Shown here: positions 1-11,498 of the stretch, in pieces
Numbering within the stretch: position 1 is the stretch's first letter
How the letters are laid out: every line of letters starts with the position of its first letter
Assembly (NCBI GenBank): GCA_902806575.1
Contig: CADCXD010000007.1
Location: forward strand, 1,902,677 to 1,966,676
Length of the DNA: 64,000 bases
Reading direction: 5' to 3'
DNA from: Jackrogersella multiformis
Taxonomy: Eukaryota; Ascomycota; Sordariomycetes; Xylariales; Hypoxylaceae
Notes under the pieces: generated by a model
What the model saw: only the letters and a program-made list of their open reading frames with translations
What the model was told of the DNA's origin: nothing
Database searches by the model: none
Program-made: the position numbers and the translations under genes

Positions 1-510
1 CATACGTGGCAGGCACGTAGTATCCACTTCGCTTGATCAGCATACCGTTTATTGATGCTCGAAACAGCGAATAGAGTCGTAATGAGAAGGTAGTAGGGAG
101 GGAGAGCATCACTTACGTGGCCTGGCGCGAAGAGAGCTGGACGGAGTCCCCGTTCTTCCATACGACAGTCAAAGGGTTATACGTCATCGCACCACCCCAA
201 GCCCATCCGGCCCATCCCAATGCGACTGGTACTACAATTTGAAGGATCACATCGTAGCCAGCATCACCGGTCGCTTCTGCCGGAAGGGCGAGTCGATAGG
301 CGACACCGTCTGTGCTCGTGTAGGACTGGAAGGTAATTCCAGTGTCAGCGTCGACAAACGGAGTCGAGTCCGTCTGGGCGAAGACTGCGGCACCCGTAAG
401 TACTGTACTCCCTTTTTTCTTCTTCTCTCTCCTCACTTAAAGACTGCGTAGCGCTACTCACCAGACCCTGCGAGCCCGATAACACCGGTAGTGACTGTTG
501 ACAACTTCAT
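1..510 (-). CDS. Partial secreted AA8/CDH-type cytochrome (DOMON-like) haem protein
   Basis: Spliced minus-strand gene: exons 510-462, 402-117 and 26-1; the 3' end runs off the left edge. Introns 461-403 (GTGAGT...CAG) and 116-27 (GTAAGT...AAG) keep phase. The ATG at 510 opens a short hydrophobic leader (MKLSTVTTGVIGLAGS) ending near AVFAQ, a likely secretion signal. The mature part matches the cellobiose dehydrogenase cytochrome domain (CAZy AA8): a PFVD.DTGITFQSY-type start, GWAGWAWGGAMTYNPLTVVW carrying the conserved GGxM methionine (family haem ligand), then SSRQATGYYVP across the second splice. The last junction is supported because only that acceptor gives the family motif. AA8 proteins are extracellular b-type cytochromes that pass electrons to lytic polysaccharide monooxygenases. 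Whether a dehydrogenase domain, membrane anchor or nothing follows cannot be seen here. Confidence 0.85.
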
Positions 511-590
511 GATTGAATCTTGATATGGAGTTGGAAAAAGATCGAAATTGCAGAACAGCCGACACGAGTGTCTAGAAAGGGACGCCGCAC

Positions 591-596
591 TTTATA
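591..596 (-). promoter_or_regulatory. TATA box of the AA8 gene
   Basis: TATAAA on the minus strand, about 80 bp upstream of the ATG at 510. This is a usual position for a fungal core promoter. Seen directly; function inferred from position. Confidence 0.45.
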
Positions 597-1852
597 TCGA
601 CATGGACAAATATCGAACAGCATCATCACGTTTCAAGGGCATGGCTTCAACCGAGGAAAATTAATTTGGAGAGCTCCTCCGCAATAGCCAATACGGGCAG
701 ACCGATATAGCGCCGCTGCATATCAAGGTATCATCTAGGTTGCCATACTGGATGCTCTTCACGATGTAAGATCGAGGGGAGCCAATGCTGCCCCTTGCCA
801 CGTTCGCTCAAACGGGCATACACCTTCTAGCGCGGCTGAAGCCAGCATGGCGTACATGGCTGACTGATTTGGGCCGAAATAGCATACAAAGCCAAGTCCA
901 AACCCCTGAGATGTAGTAGATGATAGACTACAGATCTCGCCTTTCTGTCATCAGAATTTGGGGATGGAGTTCGTCACTCCGCGCGGGCACAGATCACAAT
1001 AGCCCCAAGTTAGGAAAAGACGCAACCTTAGCTTTATAATAACATGTGCTTAGGTAGCAACAAGACAAGGCCAAGAGGCGGTCGTCCATGCACATCTATG
1101 ACACGGGTAGACCGAATTAGTTTTACCTTGTGCTTGATTGGGCGTTTCGGGCCCCTGGCGAGGATTTCCGGATTCCACATTAGCCTGAATATCCAGGTGG
1201 GTTTTGTTATACCTCTACGTTCCGCTCAAGCTTTCTGGCAATAAACTCTCCAAATATTAAACGAACCTATTTTATGCCCCCTAATCCTCCCACATGGAAA
1301 TGAAGATTGTTAACCTGGATACTCCAAAACAGCAATTTAGCCTGGGACCACACAAGATGCGCGATATATGTGCAAGATATAACTACCTAGGTATACATAT
1401 AACTAAAGGTACCTAGTTATATTTAAAAAATTAAAATGAATCATATTTTGTACTCTTCACGATACTGTTGTACTATATTATTATATGATTTGGAGTAGCT
1501 ACATAGACCACAGCCTCGCTACCAAGCTATAAACGACTTCTTTTACATGTTTCCCGTATATCGTGCAGTTTCTTGACCGTGAACCTGATCCCCCGGGATG
1601 AATTAGATATCCTATTAGACCAATGGTAATTGGTAATTGGTAATTCAGAGAAGGTGATCCCGGTGGGTTGGCGCTGGTCCTGCGGTGGTTTTATGCCGTG
1701 AAAACTCCAAGTTGAAGGGCCGATGATTCGATGTAGTCGACGACTAGAGTCATGAGTACGACTTTTGCAGTGAACTACCTACCTTAGGCTACCTACCTAA
1801 GGTACATATTACCTATGTACCTAGGTAGGTGACTGTTAACGATTTGTACGTA

Positions 1853-1955
1853 CTGTAGGAGTAGGATAATGGTTGTTGTATTGGGTAGGTTTTTCTTCAG
1901 CCTAAAAAGCTCTCAGGATCTTACTTATCCTTTTGATTACATAACTGCCCCACAG
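1853..1955. mobile_element. Miniature inverted-repeat element, family A, copy 1 (103 bp)
   Basis: Bounded by TA on both sides (1851-1852 and 1956-1957), with ends CTGTAGGAG... and ...GCCCCACAG, a short imperfect terminal inverted repeat (CTGTRGGR). A 102-bp relative with the same ends and TA flanks lies at 17987-18088. Shared blocks include GATAATGGTTGTTGTATTG and TTGATTACATAAC.GCCCCAC. TA target duplications and lack of coding capacity suggest a non-autonomous Tc1/mariner-type MITE. The class assignment is inference. Confidence 0.6.
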
Positions 1956-2123
1956 TACCAGTAAGGTAGGTATGAAAGAAGGAATGTGGCTTGACTTTGA
2001 TCTTGTTTCGAGTTTCCGTCTCGGTAAGTGCCGTGGCGGCGCCACATGGCTGTACTAAACAGTGTGCGGTTAAGGGCGAGGCAAGGGACAAAAGTTAAAC
2101 TACCTACATAGTACGGTAGATGA

Positions 2124-2151
2124 CGTGCTTCGTGCTTCGTGCTTCGTGCTT
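2124..2151. repeat. Tandem heptamer (CGTGCTT)x4
   Basis: Four perfect contiguous copies of CGTGCTT, followed by looser GCTTCTT-rich sequence to about 2225. Looks like replication slippage in intergenic DNA. Confidence 0.85.
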
Positions 2152-2986
2152 CTTGGAGCCAGGTGCTTCTTGAAGGTTCTTGCTTCTTACCTACTTCTTG
2201 CTTCTTCCACGTTGCTTCTTGCTTGTCTTATCTTGCATTAGTAGCAGATAGTCTAAGATTAGGTTTCGAATATATGTAGGAAGTAGGTATCTACACTAGA
2301 CTATGTATATATACGTACCTATATACCCAAAGTATCTAAACTAAACTAAACTTCTTCCCGCTTCATATGAGACTCGATGAGACTCGATCTCGTAAATCCT
2401 CTTGCCGGTCTCGTAATTGACTCACCGCCGTTTCCGACATATCTTTGTTGGAGTTTACCTAGATATCTACCTATGTAGGTATCTACCTAATGGACGGTGG
2501 TGATCCTTCCATGATGATGATGACGACAACGATCAAGATGGACATTCCACATTCCAACGAGCACGATAAACTACCTACCTAGGTACATATGTAGGTATTA
2601 CACTAGACTACAACTACATCCACTTAGCCTTTACCCCTTTCTCATTTATCATTTATATTTTCTCCATTATTTCTTCTAAGTTCACCTTGCTCCTTACCAT
2701 CTAGATCTATCTACCTAGGTAAAACTTTCCTCCCTCCCCGCCCCGCCCCACGTTCACCCTGTAAGACCCTGAAAATCCCTCGATTCTATTTTCGACTTTC
2801 CCCGCCCTCGGTGTATAGTATCATCACCATCACCATCGTCATAGTACGTAGTTGTTCATATTCTTGCAGGCAAAGTCTCATATACTCAGATAAAAATACA
2901 AGAGAGAGAAAGAAAAAGGGGGGGAGAGAAAAAACAAAAAAAAAACAAAAAAAACCAGAACAAAGAAATTGGCTAGCAGAATCGCA

Positions 2987-4216
2987 ATGGGATGCTTATT
3001 CTCGGATCGCCGACCCCTCCACGAATCCATCCCCCCTCTGATCCTTGGTACGGCTACCTTCAATACCCAATACGTCCCAAATCCATTCGACCTACCTGCC
3101 ATCTCCATCGTCTCGCGCGCCCTTGATCTCGGCGTTCGCGCCTTCGATACGTCACCGTACTATGGTCCTTCTGAGCTCATCCTAGGTGACGCTCTGGCGC
3201 ATTCGTCCGTTGCTCATAAGCATCCGCGTTCCTCCTATTTTCTCGTCACCAAGGCGGGCCGGATCTCCGGTGACGTCTTCGACTACAGTCCCGCTTGGGT
3301 GCGGTATTCCGTGCTTCGCAGCCTCGAGCGCCTGCGCACTTCTTACCTTGATTTGGTATATATGCACGACGTCGAGTTCGTCTCCCCGTCCGAAGTTCTA
3401 GCCGCCGTGCTCGAGCTCCGGCGCTTGCGTAGCGAGGGAATCATCCGATATGTCGGCATCAGTGGGTACCCCGTCGAGAAGCTATGCGCTCTCGCCGAGA
3501 AGGTCCGCTGTGACACAGCCGAGCCGCTTGATGCCGTCCTGAGTTACGGCCACTACACCTTACAGAACACGACACTAGGCGCCGAGGCCATGTCACAGTT
3601 CGACCGCGCCGGCGTTGACGTTGTTCTTAACGCTAGTATGCTAGGTATGGGCCTGCTGACCACGAGAGGTGCTGACGCGGGACCTATGGCTACCTGGCAT
3701 CCGAGTCCAGAGGGGTTAAGGAAGGCTTGTCAGGACCTGGTACCTGTCGCGGTGGATGCTGGCGAGAAGCTAGAAGTCGTTGCAATCCGATGGGCTCTGG
3801 ACAACTGGACTCGAGTCGGTGCGTCCAAAGGCGGACGGATCCCCAAGTTACCAGTCGGAGACCGGGTCGGTGTGAGCGTTATGGGTATCTCTAGCGTCGC
3901 CGAGCTAGAGGAGACGTGTCGTGTTTTTAACAGCGTAGTCGAAGCCTTGGAACCGGAGACATCCGATGTCGAGCGGACAAGACGAAGGCAATGGAGCCTA
4001 GGCCGACGAGAGAAGATCCAACGAGTAGCGGAGAAGATGTGGACAGTCCTGGGACAGTGGAAAGATTACAGCTGGAGTAGTCCAGAGCCTGGGTTCATCA
4101 ACGCTAGGAAGCTTGCTGAGGCCGGACTTACGCCGGACGATGGCATCCTGGCCAAGCATGCCGCGAAATTATCCGTGAGCGTGAAGGTTGAGGAGCTACC
4201 AGTATTGGATGCTTGA
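2987..4216 (+). CDS. ARA2: D-arabinose 1-dehydrogenase (NAD+), ARA2-type aldo/keto reductase
   Basis: Intron-free, 409 residues from the first ATG (2987). The frame is open slightly further upstream but without an ATG. The fold is an aldo/keto reductase: the catalytic tetrad is visible as Asp and Tyr in RAFDTSPYYGPSE, Lys in FLVTKAGR and His in DLVYMHDVEF. SVMGISSVAEL is the nucleotide-binding C-terminal part. The closest known family is yeast Ara2p and fungal relatives, which oxidise D-arabinose in the cytosol on the route to D-erythroascorbate. The length is slightly above yeast Ara2 (about 335 aa) because of a longer C-terminal helical tail, which is common in filamentous fungi. The A-rich leader just before the ATG is a good fungal start context. 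Confidence 0.85.
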   Translation: MGCLFSDRRPLHESIPPLILGTATFNTQYVPNPFDLPAISIVSRALDLGVRAFDTSPYYGPSELILGDALAHSSVAHKHPRSSYFLVTKAGRISGDVFDYSPAWVRYSVLRSLERLRTSYLDLVYMHDVEFVSPSEVLAAVLELRRLRSEGIIRYVGISGYPVEKLCALAEKVRCDTAEPLDAVLSYGHYTLQNTTLGAEAMSQFDRAGVDVVLNASMLGMGLLTTRGADAGPMATWHPSPEGLRKACQDLVPVAVDAGEKLEVVAIRWALDNWTRVGASKGGRIPKLPVGDRVGVSVMGISSVAELEETCRVFNSVVEALEPETSDVERTRRRQWSLGRREKIQRVAEKMWTVLGQWKDYSWSSPEPGFINARKLAEAGLTPDDGILAKHAAKLSVSVKVEELPVLDA

Positions 4217-5209
4217 TAAATATATCACATGAAACTTCTTGGGCATATTGCATGGGCAGACCTTGGTGCGGAGAATTGCATGAGAAGTGAGAAATTATCT
4301 CTTCAAATCTATCTGAGGAGTGATTTGATCGTCCGCAATAATCGTGGTCCTACTTTTAAGGCATCAGAGTATTCTACCACCTTGATCTTAACCAATCTTG
4401 ACAGAGGTTTAATCTAGTTATGTAGCTTAGTAGAATATCTGTAGACAAGTTCCTGCATTATCCTCAGAAGGACGTATAGAATCGTATTAGTATTACATCA
4501 AATTCCACTTAATGTTACCGTGGTATCTTGGACATGATACTTTTTCGTCTAGTTCTAAACGTTTTACGTAGATCTTGTTCGTCATTTAGGAGGTACCTAG
4601 GTAGTTATAGTGAAATACTTACAGGCAACTATGGCAATTCGGGTAGTATACGTAGATCTACCTGTGTAAATCAATATAGCATCATGAGTATTCTAATTCG
4701 TAACTAACTACTGCGCCGCCATTCCTTAACCTTCATCGCCCGTTAAATATGTTCAACTGTAGAAACATGGCGTCATGTGCTACTTTATCAGATTTCCAGA
4801 CGCACCATGTCTTTCTCTTTGTCTTGGGCCCAATTTGACTCTTCTAAATTGGTATAGGTAGGTACCAATGCCATTGAGTGGACCGGTGAGGCTACCTACT
4901 GCTTGCAATAGCGCTAGACATAAGAGAAAACTGCAGCCTACTTACTTCAGACATCTGAATTTCCGTTAAAGGGGGGTTTGATCCCCATACACAACCTCAT
5001 CGCTCACCGATCTCGCTCGAGTGGATTATCTTATATCGCCATTGAATGCCACGCATCTATGTATACAATCCTCAACTCCGAACTAATGAAAGTCAACGGT
5101 GCCCACCTCCCCCTTTAATGCAAAGATCATGAACCTTAGACCTATTATCACCCTTTCACCGAACTAATCCTCGACGAAAATATAAGAAACAGTAACAAGA
5201 CGGTTTAAT
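4217..5209. other. Intergenic spacer between convergent ARA2-like and SIP5-like genes
   Basis: About 1 kb with no supportable gene. It includes one GTACCTAGGTAGT palindrome near 4593 and A/T-rich 3'-UTR-like sequence. No further structure seen. Confidence 0.5.
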
Positions 5210-7846
5210 TTACTGCGTGACTTCGTGTGGTCTCTCCGCCAGGTCGACGTGCCCGAGTTGCTTAGAATCCTCGCTGTCATCACCGACGGGCGCCGGAGTC
5301 TCGGGCGTGATCGTGAGCTGCGGCGGCGAAGTGCCGTCTTCTCTCCTTTCTGCTGAGCTCTGGCTATTCTCGCAGATTTCCAGTTTTAGTTGGCCTTCCT
5401 CATTGTCTTCTCCCTTTCTAACCATGGCATCTGTGACATGCTCTATATGTTCACCGTGAGCCTCCTCGGCCTCCGCGGGTTTACTGCCCGGACTCAAACC
5501 CTCGTCTCTAGGTGACTGAGCTTCGCCGTCTATGGGGACGCCGACCATCTCTGCCAGACTTCTAAAGTTGAACATAGGCTCTGAATTTGCACTATCACCC
5601 TCCTCACTGCGTGCGGCTAAGCTACGTCCGCTTGACCGCGGATCTTCGGCGTCGGCACCTAGGTTGCCGCCAGTATAGCTGCCGGGCATACTATCAGCCC
5701 CGCTAGAGCTAACAGAGCTGGCATTGCTCATCTGGCGAAGATGTGAAGATCCACGCAGGGGCTGCGATGGCATAGGAATCGGTACACATGCGGCAACAGC
5801 ACCAATTGTTTTGCCCTCTTCGTTATCGTGACGGTCGATCGCCTTTCCCTTGTCGTTCGAAGCCGAAGCCGACCCGGAAGCCAGGTCTGTAGGCTGGTCA
5901 CTTACCTGAGCGGCTGATGTACTGCTGCTGGCTTCGGCTACACTGGTTTCTATGCGCAAGTTGCTGGCCGCACTATTGCCTCGCCTCCGCCCGAGTCCCA
6001 GACTAAGGGAACTGGCACTCGCACCACTGCCACCGCCGCCGTACACATCCCCCTTCTTAGCAACCTTTCGCTCCTCCTTTTCCCGCTTTTTGGTCTCTCT
6101 ACGGGCCTCTTTCTCGGCCTTCTTTCTTCGCTCTTCCTCATCTGCTAGACTCAATCTTATTGCTTCGGCCATCATCAAGTTCTCAAGGTGCGCGGCGTCT
6201 ATCCGTTCTCGGCCTGGTCCAACTCGGCTAGATATAATGCGAGCACGAGGCTCGGTAGCAGAGGGAAGGTCAGCCCCACCGTCATTTGGATGGATATTAG
6301 TACTGTTGCTGGGATTCTCATTGCCCCGATGGCTGCCCGTGGTCCTGCGGCCGAACCGGGACGACCGACCAAAGATGGTGCGGGACTCCTGGTTCCCCAT
6401 CACGAACGCAGCATGATGTAGAGCATCGGCGGCCGCAGCTCTACGACGCTGCTGCGCACGAGCCGCGGCCAGTTTAGTAGACCAGTCGGGTCGGATGCGG
6501 TCGGTGGTGATAACGCCAGGCGCGTTGGCAGACACACTCTGCGCCCGCCTGCGGTTAGTATTAGCTGAGGGTGCAGCTAACGTCGGGGAAAGAGTTGAGT
6601 TGAGGGAGCTAGAAGATGACATGGCCGTGCTCATAGCCCCCAAGGTAGAAGGGCTAAACGCATAAGTTAGACCGCGGCGAAAAGGGGGAGGTTCATATGT
6701 GACGCCAAACTCTGTTTGAGTGCAGTAAGGGCATTTCGCCGGCTCCATGATGAGCTCACCCTCGCGCTCCTCCGGGTTGACCGGTGCTTGAGCGCCCTCT
6801 TCCTCCGCATGGTGTTCAGGAAGATGCGGATCGGGGCGCTTTATTTGCACGAAGCATTCGCTGCAGATGATCTGGCAGCAGCACCGAGTCCGATTCAGGT
6901 ATGGGGGGTAATACATGAGGCACAGCGGGCACTCGATCCCGTCCTTGTATAGAAATACTTCGAGAGGCTGGCCGTTGACGAAGGGGTCGTTAGGCAGATT
7001 GATCTCGCGCGGTGTGATAATATCGCTATGCGACCCATTACGAGACAGGTTGAGAGCCGCGGCCAAAGACTTCTTGTGGGGTTTAAAGGGCGAGCTAATT
7101 CTTGGGGCAGCAGGCGATGTTGGTGAAGGCAAAGTTGAGGCTGGATTCGAAGTGGGGTTGTCAGAGGAGATCGAAATGGTCCTAGGGCCCATCGGAACGG
7201 TCAGATTTGGCATTGAAGTACCTGGCGACTCGGCAGATCCGGGATGAGGAATCAGATGCTCAGGGACCTCGTCAGCAGGAGGGATCTCGAGCGCACGAGC
7301 GGCGGCGACGATCTGATGTTCGGCCCAATTCTCGCTGAAGTCGTCCAGGCCACGCCAGAAAGGTGCTATCTTTCTTTCGATCTGCAGTAGCCGACATCAG
7401 ATTAGCTACAAGACCAACAGCTAACATTTGACGGCCCACCACCGTGACAACCTATCACTCACCTGTAATTGGCGGACCACAGGTTTACTAAAGTCCTCGG
7501 AAGAGGTGTATACGCCCATCGTAACTAGGTAACCACCATCTACGTGCTCCTCTCTCATACTACGTTCGCGCTCTTTGAACCGTGTGGCTCGTTCCCTCTC
7601 GAGCCTCCGCGCCTCCTTCTCTTGTTTCGTTTCTCTGTGCTCGAAAGGGGCATCTTGACGGGAGCTTGACGAGCCGCCGAACTGCAACCCCAAGCCACCA
7701 AGTTCAGGCCGGCTAGGACGCCTCGACCGGTCGGGGAGGTCTCCATGATAACCGGCACCAGACGAGCTGCCTCCGGGATCCATGTGAGACCCTTGGGCCC
7801 CTATACGAGAGCTGCTCCTCGCATCTTTCGTATGCGTGTTGCCCAT
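5210..7846 (-). CDS. SIP5: SIP5-like protein (RING-like, predicted N-myristoylated)
   Basis: Two exons, 7846-7463 and 7381-5210 (intron GTGAGT...CTGCAG, 81 bp, phase 0), giving 851 residues. I chose the ATG at 7846 because MGNTHTKD is the conserved start of filamentous-fungal SIP5 proteins and fits the N-myristoylation rule (Gly2, Thr/Ser6). The middle of the protein (about residues 275-350) has a cysteine-rich RING-like pair: IECPLCLMYYPPYLNRT, a CCC..ICSEC cluster, then CPYCTQTEFGVTYEPPPF. The rest is low-complexity: basic coiled segments (EERRKKAEKEARRETKKR) and Ser/Ala-rich linkers. Yeast Sip5 interacts with the Snf1 kinase and the Reg1/Glc7 phosphatase, so a role in glucose signalling is the usual inference; biochemical function in moulds is not established. 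Confidence 0.85.
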
Positions 7847-9717
7847 CTTTAAGGATTGTGCTAGGAGCTCTCGACAGGTGGATATGTAGCGGTTGCGCCT
7901 AGACAAATTGAAAACGTATTCGGCGATGACGATTGTTAGAGGGACTTATGAACTATGCCATTAAAACTGATTGGCAAGGACGTCAGTTATATGCATGTAA
8001 GGTGTCGGATGTTGGATGTTGGACTAATAGAGGTCGTGGTATGGCAGGTCCGCGATGATTAAGGGCCAATAAAACAAGTGGCAGTAAGGGTAGTCGGCCT
8101 TTATATGTTGATATCGCTATTTTATGGGTGTGGCCTAATAAACTCGTGGTGCGTAGTATCATATCCTATCCTACTGTATCTTCGTTAGAATGTATCTTCG
8201 CTAGAATGCGGCTCTAAGGATACAATATGGTAGGTAGGAAAGGATATGAAAGAGGGTAACTGATTTGTGGACCAACATAGGCACAACGGACACACACGCA
8301 CACCCACACACCCACACACTGGTTAGATGCCCATGAAGTTTCAAGTCAAAGGGTAGATGCTAGTCAGCCGTGGATATATATAGTAGTACCAGGAACTCAT
8401 AATGTTGAAGGTATATCCAGTAATAACGTGGCTAACCCAGGAGCCATCTGGGGAAATTGTCTTGTGCGTCACCGAATCGTAACCAGGAGCCAATACCTAA
8501 CACTACGGTACCGTAGCTCTATAGAGTACCTAGGTAACGAGGTGTAGTTGCAGATGCAGATATAGGTGTAGGTGCGTATGTGTAAATGTTGGTGTAAGTG
8601 TAGGTGTAGGTATCTGTACAGTACCTTAGGAATGTATGAATGGCAAGTAAGGTAGGGATGAATGCGTGGACGATATTCCAGTCCGTATTCCAATCCGTAC
8701 TCCAGGCTGGCCGGGTTCGCTGAGCTGGCTATCCTTTCTTTAGCTTATTAGCTCGGGGTCTCGACCGACCGACCGATCTTTAATCGGTGTTGCCGGGTTC
8801 GAAATCCTGAATGATATTGTGTCACGGTTGACACTCGAGAAGAATTTCGAAAGTGAGGTAGAGGTATGTGATGTTTCTTAAGATATGGCGTCTACTTAGG
8901 AAGCCGGAAAAGCGAACGACAGCTTCTATTTTGGCTCCCCCTCCACTTCTTATTTTTCCGTCGAGACAAGAGAAGAAATATAGAAAGAAAGAAAGAAAGA
9001 AAGAAAGAGAGAAAGAAAATGAATGAATGATGAAAATGAAATATATCAGGTAATTGTGTGCACTGAAAAGAGTAGAGCTAGGCCTAACTTCTTGCTTCGT
9101 CGTCCTGGCAATAAATTGATGATCCGGTTCGGAGGTATTGGACGAAAGGCGAAAATGCAAATAAATGCAAATAAGGTATGATGATGAAGTAATGTTAAGT
9201 TTAGCACGGGCAGGTGGGGGAACAACGATTAGCACGAGTGGATACCTCTGGTAGCCTCCGTAAGTAGATTAGCTCCGAACCAAGATACCGCACGTACCAC
9301 ATTTTACACCTACACCTCCACCGGGATGGTATTTAACGCACTAATCTAGCGGCCTCCACTTCTTGCTGTTTATGGTTATAAAGTATCATTACACTTAAAT
9401 TATATGTAAAGCTACATATTTGCCACTGTGGGCGCTGTGGAGGCCACTAATTTAGTACGTTAAATACCATCCCGGTGGAGGTGTACATGTACCTAGGTAG
9501 GTAGGCAGGTAGGCAGGTGCGGGGCATTATGTGTGGTGTACATCCATACATATCCCCGCGCCATACCTGTACCTATCTACATCCATAGATCTAAACTCTA
9601 CTACAATACAACAACACCTATCCCCTTCCTACTACTTACCTAGTGCAAGTATCTACACTAGAGACAATATAACAGTAGATCTATTCGGCGGGCACCTAGG
9701 TATTACTCGGCAGGTAT
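7847..9717. other. Intergenic region upstream of SIP5-like gene
   Basis: No supportable gene in about 1.9 kb. Simple repeats: a CA-rich microsatellite near 8285-8320, a GTAGGTGTA-type run near 8560-8610, and a GAAA microsatellite near 8976-9020. The 171-bp inverted-repeat element at 9313-9483 lies here, followed directly by an ACCTAGGTAGGTAGG cluster. Confidence 0.55.
9313..9483. mobile_element. Miniature inverted-repeat transposon, family B, intact copy (171 bp)
   Basis: TA target duplication at 9311-9312 and 9484-9485. Long terminal inverted repeats of about 48 bp: CACCTCCACCGGGATGGTAT at the left end and its complement at the right, continuing with few mismatches to GGCCTCCAC/GTGGAGGCC. 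The centre is A/T-rich and non-coding. TA flanks and a small palindromic structure are typical of Tc1/mariner-derived MITEs. A second copy with identical length and only C-to-T or G-to-A differences is at 49192-49362. Confidence 0.85.
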
Positions 9718-10414
9718 TTAGCAAATATCGCCTCCCACGATGACGTTGAAATTTCCGGTGTCGAACTCCTGCCCCTGAATGTACAACTCAACACTTTCTA
9801 ACTTACACGCCTCGCGGATGACCTCAACGGAGGTAGCCATATCGAGACAGCTATGATGAATATCCCGCGGAGTATCATTGCACAGCCAGATGCCTGCGCC
9901 GTCGGAGCAGCTTAATGCGCGTGCAGACGTTAGGTCCGGGGCGAGCAATACAGGGACCGCCCGCGATGCGCTTGAGATGGTCGATCCCCTGCTGTACGTA
10001 ATCGTTGTTGTCGGCAACGTTTCCTCCGACATGGCAGACGATATTTGCCTAACGATTTGCAACTTCAGTCATACGAGTACGGGCAAAGAACCGGTGTTTC
10101 TTACCTTGCTGCGTGGCTTAATCAATGGTCGAGTGGTAGGGGGTATTGTCCACTTAATCGAGTTATCTAGGCGTCGGACTTGACCCTGAATCTCCTATGA
10201 AATTACTTAGCTTCCGTGAATTCCTCCCCAAGAGTCATTATTTAGATGTGTGTTCCAATACCTGAATAGTACCGCCCAAAGTGACTCCCGAGCCATCATT
10301 TTCGTCGATGCCACGCCACGCCATAGGAACAACGGTGTAGCCATCGAGAGGCGACAGAGAGGCGAAAGCAGTGGCACGAACCCAGGCGTTTAGTATGGCA
10401 TATGTGGTTTTCAT
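9718..10414 (-). pseudogene. Decayed small cysteine-rich secreted protein gene
   Basis: Minus strand. A start at 10414 encodes a leader-like N-terminus (MKTTYAILNAWVRATAFASL) followed by GYTVVPMAWRGIDE..., then reaches stops at about 10240. Further on, one frame reads NIVCHVGGNVADNNDYVQQG...GPNVCTR; near position 9916 the match jumps by one base to LSCSDGAGIWLCNDT...NFNVIVGGDIC, ending at 9718. Together these parts resemble a family of small secreted fungal proteins with a PGPxxCxRxSCS...WxCND core that I recognise only by pattern. The frameshift, plus in-frame stops around 10150-10240, indicate a disabled gene. Sequencing error could explain the one-base shift but not all the stops. Confidence 0.6.
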
Positions 10415-11498
10415 AGCGAGTGATGATAATACGAACACCTAGGTAGGTAGATTTCGTAACAGATTGGACATTTAGCTTCTAGTTTGATTAATGGTCTTGC
10501 TGCAGTTATTATAATTCGAGCTTATGGGGGTCCAAATCAATCAAACGGGCAGGAGGTCTTAGCCTACCAGGTAGGTAGGTAGATGTATTAAGGGGCAGCT
10601 AGCTACCTATGTTAAGTGATCACAGATAGAATGCATTTACAGTTCAAACAAGAGTGTCCTCGCCTCCAAATGTATATTTTTATGTAATACCTGAGTATCT
10701 GTTTAATATCGACGTTTCCTGTAAATAAAGTACGGTGAAGCAACGTACCGTTAGTGCTCTAAATATATTACAATCTGCCGATTTTACCGTAAGGGGACAC
10801 CTTTGACTTCGTCCTAAATCTATTAAATAATATCATAAAAACCCCTATTTTCCTAAGCTCTTTATTAAGATGGCCACAGCACTGTCTATATGGGCTCAGA
10901 TAAATACCTAGGAGGGAACTAGGATATTGGAGGTCTCCTAACCCCCTTCCCTCCCAAAGTTTTAGGTGCTGATAACCGATGTAGTTTGATATAAATAAAC
11001 TTGAATGGCTACCTACCTAGGTACCTTTCTTGGTACCTAGGTAGGTATAAGGTGTCAGAAGCCTGATCTATCGAAGATAGACCAGACAAAGGGTTCGGCC
11101 CATTTAAGGTGTACTCCATACGAAGGGATACACTTGAGACGTCGTAGACAAAGGCATGTTCCTGTACCTATGTATACAACGGTCTGTAAATATAGGGTTT
11201 AGAGCTCCTTGCGCAACAACGTCGTTGTTACCCATATCGCAAGGTCTGCCTCATGACATAAGCTACCTACGCGAATATTTGACAGTATAAAGCTTATAGT
11301 AAAGCACGCATCTTTCCTTTCTTTTAATTGCCTAGGCACCACCCTTAAAGGGGCTGTTGTGGAGACTTTTACCTGCGGTACAAAATTTATTACTGCTTTG
11401 GTATTAATATAAGATCAGGTATTATTATCTATAAGTGTGATATCGAAACTTGAGCGACCCAGAAGACAATTGTGCCTTTATGCGTTCGATTTGACTCT
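10415..11498. other. Intergenic region with a solo-LTR-like element
   Basis: No gene. Contains ACCTAGGTAGG palindromes (about 10437, 11017, 11036), a copy of a TGTCA...TGACA repeat (11053-11258), and A/T-rich flanks. Confidence 0.5.
11053..11258. mobile_element. Solo-LTR-like element, copy 1 (206 bp)
   Basis: Starts TGTCAGAAGCCTGATCTATC and ends TCATGACA, i.e. terminal TGTCA/TGACA as in LTRs. Flanking pentamers are TAAGG and TAAGC (4 of 5 identical), consistent with an aged 5-bp target duplication. Shares several blocks (ATAGACCAGAC, GGGTT.GGCCC, GTTTAGAGCTCCTT, AAGGTCTGCC) with the copy at 63503-63653; the present copy is longer in the middle. No coding capacity. Confidence 0.6.

Larger units (their letters stand above)
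511..2986. other. Intergenic region, 5' of both the AA8 gene and the ARA2-like gene
   Basis: A divergent 2.5-kb spacer with no supportable gene. It holds the AA8 TATA box, several TACCTAGGTA-type palindromes (about 1384, 1818, 2577, 2711), a 103-bp miniature element (1853-1955), a heptamer tandem repeat (2124-2151), and a polypurine leader (about 2900-2960, G7 followed by long A runs) directly before the ARA2-like ATG. Confidence 0.6.

Noticed and set aside
1044..1244. 66-codon open frame upstream of the AA8 gene
   Set aside because: No family signal, no splice continuity, and intergenic composition.
5952..6416. 154-codon open frame opposite the SIP5-like gene
   Set aside because: Low-complexity Leu/Arg/Ser antisense of a Ser/Ala-rich linker; no start context or homology pattern.
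7555..7846. Upstream extension of the SIP5-like start to 7906 (MSRRNRY...)
   Set aside because: The first in-frame start there lacks the conserved MGNxxTK N-terminus, which begins at 7846 and carries the myristoylation site.
8791..8808. GGGTTCGAAATCC resembling a tRNA T-arm/B box
   Set aside because: No matching acceptor stem, D-arm or anticodon arm upstream, and the T stem does not pair properly.
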